NCBI RefSeq assembly: GCF_023336935.1
Contig: NZ_JAMBLR010000008.1
Coordinates: 1 to 55,994 of the forward strand
From: Phascolarctobacterium sp. ET69
GTDB lineage: Bacteria; Bacillota; Negativicutes; Acidaminococcales; Acidaminococcaceae
Reading direction: 5' to 3'
DNA: 55,994 bases
The notes beneath the pieces are model-generated. The model ran no database searches and was not told where the DNA came from. It worked only from the letters and a program-made list of their open reading frames with translations. Below are positions 49,926 through 55,994 of the stretch, one piece after another. How positions within the stretch are numbered: position 1 is the stretch's first letter; every line of letters starts with the position of its first letter. The translations under genes and the position numbers were made by a program.

Positions 49926-50252
49926 TTATTTATCTATTACTTCGCCACATTTTTTGCAGGCTCTTACGAAGCTGCCGGAAACTTCAACTTTTTTAATACG
50001 GGTCGGTTTCTGGCAATGCGGGCAAACGAGCATAACTTTTGCGGAAGCCATCGGAGCTTCTTTAACGATAATGCCGCCCTGAGGATTGCTCTGAGTCGGT
50101 TTTGTGTGACGTTTTACTTTATTAATGCCTTCAACGACAACTTTGGATTTTTTCGGCAGGGCCATAATAATTTTGCCTTCTTTGCCTTTGTCCTTACCGG
50201 ACAGTACCAAAACTTTGTCGCCTTTCTTGACGTGCATTTTAGCTGCTGTCAT
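49926..50252 (-). CDS. rplX: Ribosomal protein L24
   Basis: A 108-residue L24 with the KOW motif near the N-terminus ([20 protein letters not shown]). The C-terminal part has CPHC and CKKC, which could bind zinc; many homologues keep only some of these cysteines. An assembly-initiating large-subunit protein. Confidence 0.96.
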   Translation of the reverse strand: MTAAKMHVKKGDKVLVLSGKDKGKEGKIIMALPKKSKVVVEGINKVKRHTKPTQSNPQGGIIVKEAPMASAKVMLVCPHCQKPTRIKKVEVSGSFVRACKKCGEVIDK

Positions 50253-50288
50253 TTCAGGTACACCTCCTTATGTGCGTCATCAAATTTC

Positions 50289-50657
50289 TTACAGCACTTC
50301 AGGTGCCAGAGAAATGATTTTCATAAAGTCTTTTTCACGGAGTTCGCGGGCAACAGGCCCGAAGATGCGGGTTCCGCGCGGAGTTTTGTCGTCTTTGATT
50401 ACAACTGCCGCATTTTCGTCGAAGCGGATGTAAGAACCATCCGGACGGCGGACACCCTTAGCTGAACGAACAACAACTGCCTTTACAACGTCACCTTTTT
50501 TTACAACGCCACCGGGTGATGCATCTTTTACAGCACACACGATTACGTCGCCAATATTAGCATATTTACGGTAGGAACCGCCCAATACGCGGATGCACAT
50601 AACTTTCTTAGCGCCGGTGTTGTCGCCGACATTAAGAATAGTCTGTTGTTGGATCAT
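50289..50657 (-). CDS. rplN: Ribosomal protein L14
   Basis: A 122-residue L14 starting [20 protein letters not shown]. The ATG at 50657 has GGAGGT seven bases ahead and gives the standard length; eight residues of upstream open frame are not part of the family. Confidence 0.97.
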   Translation of the reverse strand: MIQQQTILNVGDNTGAKKVMCIRVLGGSYRKYANIGDVIVCAVKDASPGGVVKKGDVVKAVVVRSAKGVRRPDGSYIRFDENAAVVIKDDKTPRGTRIFGPVARELREKDFMKIISLAPEVL

Positions 50658-50698
50658 GGTTTTACCTCCCTTGCCAATCAATCAATCGGCAGATTTCA

Positions 50699-50959
50699 TT
50701 ATTTTGCACGCTCTAAAATTTCAATAACACGCCAGCATTTATCTTTGGAAAGCGGACGGGTTTGCATAATTTGGACAGTATCGCCAACATGTGCTTCGTT
50801 ATTTTCATCGTGAGCTTTAAATTTGATAGTATGTTGAACACCTTTACCGTATACCGGATGTTTTACAAAACGCTCAACAGCAACTACAACAGTTTTCTGC
50901 ATTTTGTCGCTGACTACTTTACCGATACGGGTAACACGCGTATTTCTTTCAACGGTCAC
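50699..50959 (-). CDS. rpsQ: Ribosomal protein S17
   Basis: An 86-residue S17 beginning [20 protein letters not shown]. The GTG at 50957-50959 is taken as start: GGAGG lies eight bases ahead. An in-frame ATG at 50980 contains that site in its own codons. Confidence 0.93.
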   Translation of the reverse strand: MTVERNTRVTRIGKVVSDKMQKTVVVAVERFVKHPVYGKGVQHTIKFKAHDENNEAHVGDTVQIMQTRPLSKDKCWRVIEILERAK

Positions 50960-50993
50960 AACTGTTTCCTCCTTCTTCATACTTCAAACACAC

Positions 50994-51188
50994 TCAGGCG
51001 TTTAATTCACGCTGGCGCTGAATGGTTTTAATACGGGCAATGGACTTTTTAATTTCGTGAATTTTCATCGGGTTTTCACATTGTCCGGTTGCCATTTGAA
51101 AACGCAGGTTGAAGAGTTCTTCTTTTAAACCTGCCAGCTTGTTGTCTAATTCAGCAGCAGACATTTCACGGATTTCTGCGGTTTTCAT
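50994..51188 (-). CDS. rpmC: Ribosomal protein L29
   Basis: A 64-residue helical protein ([20 protein letters not shown]) near the exit tunnel. Its ATG overlaps the rplP stop (TAATG). Confidence 0.96.
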   Translation of the reverse strand: MKTAEIREMSAAELDNKLAGLKEELFNLRFQMATGQCENPMKIHEIKKSIARIKTIQRQRELNA

Positions 51189-51640
51189 TAAGCTTCACCA
51201 CCCTTTTCCTGTGCGGCAGCTTCAGCTTCTTGCTGTGCGCGGGTCACAAATTTAGTCTTAATCGGCAGTTTGTGGCTAGCAAGACGCATAGCTTCTTTAG
51301 CGATTTCTTCGGATACGCCGTTCATTTCAAACATTACACGGCCGGGTTTAACAACTGCAACCCAGTATTCCGGGGAGCCTTTACCACTACCCATACGGGT
51401 TTCAGCCGGTTTAGCGGTGATAGGTTTGTCAGGGAAAATCTGAATCCATACCTGGCCGCCACGTTTAATGTAACGGGTCATAGCAATACGGGCTGCTTCA
51501 ATCTGACGGTTGGTGATCCAGGCCGGTTCAAGTGCTACCAGGCCGTAATCGCCATGAGCAATTTTATTGCCGCGCATTGCACGTCCGGTCATACGGCCTC
51601 TGTGCTGTTTACGATGTTTAACTCTCTTCGGTAATAACAT
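51188..51640 (-). CDS. rplP: Ribosomal protein L16
   Basis: A 150-residue L16 starting [20 protein letters not shown]. The [20 protein letters not shown] segment is conserved. It helps place the A-site tRNA. The tail is Glu/Ala-rich. Confidence 0.97.
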   Translation of the reverse strand: MLLPKRVKHRKQHRGRMTGRAMRGNKIAHGDYGLVALEPAWITNRQIEAARIAMTRYIKRGGQVWIQIFPDKPITAKPAETRMGSGKGSPEYWVAVVKPGRVMFEMNGVSEEIAKEAMRLASHKLPIKTKFVTRAQQEAEAAAQEKGGEA

Positions 51641-51644
51641 TAAC

Positions 51645-52313
51645 TTATGCCTCCTTCGCCGGAGCAGCTTTTGCTACTTCTTTACTTTCAGGAAGGACTT
51701 CGCCTTTATAAATCCATACTTTTACGCCGATACGGCCATAGGTAGTATGTGCTTCTGCGGTACCATAATCAATGTCAGCACGCAGAGTGTGCAGAGGAAT
51801 GCTTCCTTCGCGGTAGCTTTCGCTGCGGGCAATTTCTGCACCGCCAAGACGGCCGCTAACCTGTACTTTAATACCTTTCGCACCCATACGCATGGTACGG
51901 CCTACGCACTGTTTCATAGCGCGGCGGAAAGCGATACGGCGTTCGAGCTGAGAAGCGATGTTTTCTGCAACAAGGGTTGCGTCCATATCCGGGGTTTTAA
52001 CCTCAACGATATTGATGTCGATTACGCTGTCAGTCATTTTTTTCAAATCGTTTTTAAGCAATTCGATGTTGCTGCCCTGACGGCCGATTACCATACCGGG
52101 TTTAGCGGTGTGGATGGAGATGCGTGCTCTGTTGGATGCACGTTCGATTTCTACTTTAGAAATACCGGATAAGAACAGTTTATCTTTAATGAATTCACGG
52201 ATTTTAATATCTTCCAATAAGTATTTTTCATAGTCTCTGTCGGCATACCATTTGGAATCCCAACCTTTAATGATGCCTACGCGCAGACCATGCGGATTAA
52301 CTTTTTGACCCAC
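51645..52313 (-). CDS. rpsC: Ribosomal protein S3
   Basis: A 222-residue S3 starting [20 protein letters not shown], with a KH domain ([19 protein letters not shown]). It forms part of the mRNA entry channel. Start codon GTG (52311-52313). Confidence 0.97.
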   Translation of the reverse strand: MGQKVNPHGLRVGIIKGWDSKWYADRDYEKYLLEDIKIREFIKDKLFLSGISKVEIERASNRARISIHTAKPGMVIGRQGSNIELLKNDLKKMTDSVIDINIVEVKTPDMDATLVAENIASQLERRIAFRRAMKQCVGRTMRMGAKGIKVQVSGRLGGAEIARSESYREGSIPLHTLRADIDYGTAEAHTTYGRIGVKVWIYKGEVLPESKEVAKAAPAKEA

Positions 52314-52339
52314 TATCGTTTCCCTCCTTCTTCGGGATA

Positions 52340-52672
52340 TTATTTTTCTTTAACTGCTACGGTTACGTGGCTGGAGCGTTTCAAAATTTTAAACGCTTGT
52401 CCGCGGGAACGCGGATGAATTCTCTTCATGGTAGGACCCTGATCCACAAAGCAGGTGGATACAACGAGTTCGTCTACATTCATGTCGAAGTTATGCTCTG
52501 CATTGGCAACTGCACTGCGCAGTACCTTCTCGATTACCTCAGACCCAACTTTAGGGGTATGTTTGAGGATCGCGAATGCTTCACCCACGGATTTGCCGCG
52601 GATAAGGTTAATCACGATGCGCAGTTTGCGCGGCGCGATACGAACATATTTTGCAACAGCTTTTGCTTCCAT
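52340..52672 (-). CDS. rplV: Ribosomal protein L22
   Basis: A 110-residue L22 ([20 protein letters not shown] and [16 protein letters not shown]). It lines the exit tunnel and macrolide site. Confidence 0.97.
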   Translation of the reverse strand: MEAKAVAKYVRIAPRKLRIVINLIRGKSVGEAFAILKHTPKVGSEVIEKVLRSAVANAEHNFDMNVDELVVSTCFVDQGPTMKRIHPRSRGQAFKILKRSSHVTVAVKEK

Positions 52673-52692
52673 GCTATCTGCCCCCTTTCCCC

Positions 52693-52968
52693 TTATTTTA
52701 AAGCCGTACTTTTATCGGCATGACCTTTGTAAGTACGGGTGGGAGCAAATTCTCCCAATTTATGGCCAACCATATCTTCGGTAATGAATACAGGCACATG
52801 TTTACGGCCGTCATGTACGGCAATAGTATGTCCTAAAAATTCCGGAAGAATAGTGGAGCTGCGAGACCAGGTCTTTACAACTTTTTTATCGTTAGAAGCG
52901 TTCATGGCTTCGATCTTCTTCAGAAGACTTTCATGCACATAAGGTCCTTTTTTGATTGATCTGGACAC
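52693..52968 (-). CDS. rpsS: Ribosomal protein S19
   Basis: A 91-residue S19 starting [20 protein letters not shown], with [16 protein letters not shown]. Start codon GTG (52966-52968). Confidence 0.97.
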   Translation of the reverse strand: MSRSIKKGPYVHESLLKKIEAMNASNDKKVVKTWSRSSTILPEFLGHTIAVHDGRKHVPVFITEDMVGHKLGEFAPTRTYKGHADKSTALK

Positions 52969-52998
52969 TATTTGGGCCTCCTTTCTTTAACCTGCTAA

Positions 52999-53829
52999 TT
53001 ATTTCGTTCTGCGTTTTACAATCAGCTTGCTGGAAGCTTTTTTCTGCTTGCGGGTACGAGTACCGAAAGCACATTTGCCCCAAGGAGTAACAGGGCGTTT
53101 GCGGCCGACAGGAGAATGGCCTTCGCCACCGCCATGCGGATGGTCGTTCGGGTTCATAACTACGCCGCGGTTTGCAGGACGGATACCGAGCCAACGGTTA
53201 CGGCCGGCTTTACCAATAGTGATGTTTTCAAAGTCAATATTGCCAACCTGGCCAACAGTTGCACGGCAGTTGATGTGAACTTTGCGGATTTCGCCGGAAG
53301 GCAGACGGAGAAGTGCATATTCGCCTTCTTTAGCCATCAGCTGAGCGGAAGAACCGGCGCTACGTGCCATCTGGCCGCCTTTACCGATTTTAAGTTCAAC
53401 ATTGTGTACGGTAGTACCAAGCGGAATATTTTTCAGCGGCAGGCAGTTACCGATTTTGATATCAGCTTCCGGGCCGCTTTCAATCATATCGCCAACTTTT
53501 AAATCAAGCGGAGCGATGATGTAGCGTTTTTCACCGTCAACATAGTTTACAAGAGCTATGCGTGCATTGCGGTTAGGATCGTATTCAATGGTTGCAACGC
53601 GAGCGGGAATACCGTCTTTGGTGCGTTTGAAATCAATAACACGATACAGTCTTTTAACGCCGCCGCCTTTATGGCGAACGGTCATTTTGCCGGTATTGTT
53701 GCGTCCAGCATGTTTCTGAAGTTTCTCAACAAGAGGACGGTACGGCTTATCTGTCGTAATCTCTTCGAAGGTAGACACTGTAATGAAGCGTCTCGAAGGA
53801 GAATACGGATTAAAGCTTTTAATAGCCAT
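52999..53829 (-). CDS. rplB: Ribosomal protein L2
   Basis: A 276-residue L2 starting [20 protein letters not shown], with the conserved [17 protein letters not shown] segment near the peptidyl-transferase centre. Confidence 0.97.
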   Translation of the reverse strand: MAIKSFNPYSPSRRFITVSTFEEITTDKPYRPLVEKLQKHAGRNNTGKMTVRHKGGGVKRLYRVIDFKRTKDGIPARVATIEYDPNRNARIALVNYVDGEKRYIIAPLDLKVGDMIESGPEADIKIGNCLPLKNIPLGTTVHNVELKIGKGGQMARSAGSSAQLMAKEGEYALLRLPSGEIRKVHINCRATVGQVGNIDFENITIGKAGRNRWLGIRPANRGVVMNPNDHPHGGGEGHSPVGRKRPVTPWGKCAFGTRTRKQKKASSKLIVKRRTK

Positions 53830-53856
53830 TTAATTTTACCTCCTTATTACGTTAAA

Positions 53857-54147
53857 TTACATTCCTTCGAAAATTTGAATCGTATTGCCTTCAGCCAGCT
53901 TCACGATAGCTTTCTTATAATCGGAACGTTTGCCAACGTATCTGCCCATGCGTTTAGTTTTGCCAAGTACGCGCACGGTGTTTACTTTTTCAACTTTTAC
54001 GTTAAAAATTTTCTCTACCGCTTGTCTGATTTCAGTTTTGTTAGCAGTAAGAGGCACTTTAAAAGTATATTTATTGTCCTGCATCATAACGGAAGTTTTT
54101 TCGGTGATTACAGGGCGGATTAACAAATCGCGAGGATTGGTTGCCAT
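53857..54147 (-). CDS. rplW: Ribosomal protein L23
   Basis: A 96-residue L23 ([20 protein letters not shown]). It lies at the tunnel exit and docks chaperones and SRP. Its start overlaps the rplD stop. Confidence 0.96.
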   Translation of the reverse strand: MATNPRDLLIRPVITEKTSVMMQDNKYTFKVPLTANKTEIRQAVEKIFNVKVEKVNTVRVLGKTKRMGRYVGKRSDYKKAIVKLAEGNTIQIFEGM

Positions 54148-54776
54148 TATGCGAGCACCTCCTCAATTCTGGCAATAGCGTCTTTAGCCAGGAATACTTT
54201 ATTATTGTTAAGTAAATCGAAGCAATTCAGGCAGCCATTGGAAAGAGCTGTTACCTTCGGCATATTGCGGGAAGAAAGTTCAACATTTTCATTCTCGCCG
54301 TTGGTAATGATAAGAGCTTTCTTATCAGCAGCATCAAAAGCAGCAAGCATTGCTACAACATTTTTGGTTTTCGGTGCATCAAATGCAAGACCGTCAACTA
54401 CAACCATTTCACCAGCAGCAACTTTTGCGCTCAGTGCGCAGCGGATTGCCAGACGGCGTGCCTTACGGGGCATTTTTTTGTCATAACTGCGGGGCTGCGG
54501 GCCAAATACGGTGCCACCGCCTACCCACAGAGGAGAACGGGTAGAACCGCTGCGTGCACGGCCGGTGCCTTTTTGTTTCCAAGGTTTACGTCCGCCGCCG
54601 CGAACAAGGCCGCGGGTTTTGGTAGCAGCAGTGCCCTGGCGCTGGTTAGCGTGCTGCATTACGATTGCTTGATGTACAACAGCTTCGTTAAACTCTACGC
54701 CAAAAACTACTTCATTTAATTCTATTTCTTCACCGGTAGGTTGACCGGAAATATTATACACTGATAACTTCGGCAT
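54147..54776 (-). CDS. rplD: Ribosomal protein L4
   Basis: A 209-residue L4 starting [20 protein letters not shown], with [20 protein letters not shown]. In several bacteria L4 represses the S10 operon. The ATG at 54776 is chosen: AGGAGG lies nine bases ahead, while an ATG three codons upstream directly abuts the site. Confidence 0.96.
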   Translation of the reverse strand: MPKLSVYNISGQPTGEEIELNEVVFGVEFNEAVVHQAIVMQHANQRQGTAATKTRGLVRGGGRKPWKQKGTGRARSGSTRSPLWVGGGTVFGPQPRSYDKKMPRKARRLAIRCALSAKVAAGEMVVVDGLAFDAPKTKNVVAMLAAFDAADKKALIITNGENENVELSSRNMPKVTALSNGCLNCFDLLNNNKVFLAKDAIARIEEVLA

Positions 54777-54808
54777 TAGAAGCATCCTCCTTTCTTTCGC
54801 TTATGTTC

Positions 54809-55453
54809 TTATTTCTTATTGGGTTTTACGGTTTCTTTAACTACAACGAAAGAACCGGCAGCTCCCGGAATGGAACCTTTAACCAGAATAAGATTGCGTT
54901 CAGCGTCAACTTTAGCTACAGTTAAGCGTTGAACGGTTACTTGAGCATTACCCATACGTCCAGGCAGTTTTTTACCTTTAATTACGCGGCCGCCAGGACC
55001 GGAGTACATGGGACCCATGGAGCCAGGTTCACGATGGGATTTGGAACCGTGTTTCATAGGACCACGAGCGAAATTGTGGCGTTTAATAGTACCTGCAAAG
55101 CCTTTACCGCGGGAAATACCGGTTGCATCAACCAATTCGCCGGCAGCAAAAATGTCGCAGGAAATTTTATCGCCTACTGCAAATTCAGAAGGAGCAGACA
55201 AACGTAATTCTTTGACAAATTTTACAGGAGTAACACCTGCTTTGTCAAAATGGCCCTTCATCGGTTTCGTGGTATGTTTTTCTTTTACTTCGCCGAAGCC
55301 AAGCTGAACAGCGTTATAGCCGTCTTTTTCTTCGGTTTTATTTTGAATGACAACGCAGGGGCCGGCTTCAATTACAGTAACCGGAATCAATCTGCCGTCA
55401 GCTTCAAAAATCTGAGTCATACCGATTTTTTTACCTAAGATTCCTTTAGCCAT
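54809..55453 (-). CDS. rplC: Ribosomal protein L3
   Basis: A 214-residue L3 starting [20 protein letters not shown], with the conserved [20 protein letters not shown]. It nucleates large-subunit assembly. AGGAGG precedes the ATG. Confidence 0.97.
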   Translation of the reverse strand: MAKGILGKKIGMTQIFEADGRLIPVTVIEAGPCVVIQNKTEEKDGYNAVQLGFGEVKEKHTTKPMKGHFDKAGVTPVKFVKELRLSAPSEFAVGDKISCDIFAAGELVDATGISRGKGFAGTIKRHNFARGPMKHGSKSHREPGSMGPMYSGPGGRVIKGKKLPGRMGNAQVTVQRLTVAKVDAERNLILVKGSIPGAAGSFVVVKETVKPNKK

Positions 55454-55468
55454 TCTCGCACCTCCTCC

Positions 55469-55780
55469 TTACAGTTTAATCTCGATATCTACGCCGGCAG
55501 GAAGATCAAGACGCATCAAAGAATCAACGGTCTTCGCAGTCGGTTCCAGAATGTCTACAAGACGTTTGTGAGTACGCATTTCAAACTGCTCACGGGAATC
55601 TTTGTTAACATGAGGGGAACGCAGAATCGTATAGATATTTTTTTCGGTCGGAAGCGGAATCGGGCCGGAAACCTGAGCACCGGTACGTTTCGCAGTTTCC
55701 ACGATTTTGGCAGCACTCTGGTCAAGTGCTTTGTGGTCATACGCTTTGAGGCGTATTCTGATTTTCTGTGATTTCGACAT
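55469..55780 (-). CDS. rpsJ: Ribosomal protein S10
   Basis: A 103-residue S10 starting [20 protein letters not shown]. First gene of the S10-spc-alpha superoperon (rpsJ to rplQ). It also serves in transcription antitermination with NusB in other bacteria. TTAGGAGG lies ahead of the ATG. Confidence 0.97.
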   Translation of the reverse strand: MSKSQKIRIRLKAYDHKALDQSAAKIVETAKRTGAQVSGPIPLPTEKNIYTILRSPHVNKDSREQFEMRTHKRLVDILEPTAKTVDSLMRLDLPAGVDIEIKL

Positions 55781-55900
55781 TAAAACATTTCCTCCTAATC
55801 GCCCAGTTTCTAAGAACGGACATACTCCGTGAAAATCTCCCTGTCTAAACAGGCAAGCAACCTCTCACATCATCGCAGGGCCATACAAACAAACATAACA
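55781..55900 (-). promoter_or_regulatory. rpsJ leader with two hairpins
   Basis: Untranslated leader of the ribosomal superoperon. Two hairpins are visible: CCTGT/ACAGG around CTAA (55840-55853 on the plus strand) and ACGGA/TCCGT around CATAC (55816-55830). GAGAGGTTGC on the minus strand lies upstream. I see no convincing promoter, so it may be fed by read-through from tuf. Autogenous control by L4 is possible but not shown. Confidence 0.45.
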
Positions 55901-55901
55901 A

Positions 55902-55930
55902 TATGAGGGGCGTATTTTTAGCCCCTCATA
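55902..55930 (-). terminator. Terminator or attenuator after tuf
   Basis: Perfect 10-base arms TATGAGGGGC and GCCCCTCATA around a nine-base A/T loop. The tail on the minus strand (TTGTTATGTTTG) is only partly T-rich, so read-through into rpsJ is likely. Confidence 0.65.
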
Positions 55931-55963
55931 ACGGGATCTAATTATTAAATGGGATCCTTATAA

Positions 55964-55994
55964 TTATTTTTCTTCGATAGCGGTAACAACACCG
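55964..55994 (-). CDS. tuf: Elongation factor Tu, C-terminal end (partial)
   Basis: The last residues GVVTAIEEK and the stop codon are in the window; the rest lies beyond the right edge. The ending is characteristic of EF-Tu, and tuf directly before rpsJ is a common order in bacteria. Confidence 0.85.
   Translation of the reverse strand, partial: GVVTAIEEK

Noticed and set aside
49491-50465. Open frame of 324 codons on the plus strand
   Set aside because: It runs antisense through rplE, rplX and rplN, which are certain genes; the sequence has the Phe- and Cys-rich look of a shadow frame.

Overview
The window reads as a chromosomal segment of a Gram-negative Firmicute (class Negativicutes). 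Firmicute signs are the rapZ-yvcK-whiA block, the Prp/L27 pair, bioW-type biotin synthesis, BirA- and PhoP-type boxes and a SCIFF peptide locus. Diderm signs are an autotransporter with an outer-membrane barrel, a protein-tyrosine-phosphatase-like phytase of the Selenomonas type and RNase E/G. An Acidaminococcaceae/Phascolarctobacterium-like genome is my best guess, but the genus cannot be proven from the sequence alone. Every protein gene I call lies on the minus strand. Only one tRNA-Arg and two short antisense RNAs lie on the plus strand.

Layout, left to right. 1-250: promoter and leader of what looks like an rRNA operon running out of the left edge. 260-1946: SCIFF ranthipeptide precursor, attenuator and radical SAM maturase. 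1953-5969: rapZ-yvcK-whiA-polysaccharide deacetylase. 6081-11245: biotin operon bioB-W-F-D-A behind a BirA-like operator. 11342-12574: trxA-trxB. 12763-15242: rng, then rplU-prp-rpmA. 15280-17047: CGGC protein, AI-2E family permease, tRNA-Arg(CCG). 17131-18878: macrodomain and von Willebrand A proteins. 18974-25650: AbgT-type transporter, a stand-alone M20 lid domain, M20 amidohydrolase, DUF3089 protein, asparaginase, carbonic anhydrase and PTP-like phytase. 25792-31451: RsiV-like protein, ABC exporter with a DUF3299-like partner, alkaline phosphatase behind PhoP-like boxes, and a C_GCAxxG_C_C protein. 31556-35306: the accessory highlight. Two near-identical type I toxin-antitoxin loci in direct orientation bracket a small HTH protein gene and an autotransporter whose promoter carries a G8 tract between -35 and -10. 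35377-41323: desulfoferrodoxin, ZIP transporter, DUF3793-flavodoxin pair with a structured leader, family 4 uracil-DNA glycosylase, lipase, cold-shock protein, GIY-YIG protein, cyclophilin. 41478-55994: S10-spc-alpha ribosomal superoperon from rpsJ to rplQ, preceded by the 3' end of tuf.

The most interesting signals are in 31.5-35.3 kb. The two toxin genes and their 5' leaders are almost identical, whereas the antisense RNA / toxin 3' UTR segment that should set pairing specificity has completely diverged. The autotransporter between them has the architecture of a phase-variable surface gene. A second unusual signal is at 22.5-24.0 kb. There a full-length M20 peptidase has Pro where the lid-domain His is expected, and it is translationally coupled to an isolated lid domain that keeps that His.

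Limits: gene families were named from recognised motifs and protein appearance, without database searches. Promoters, terminators and RNA ends were read by eye.
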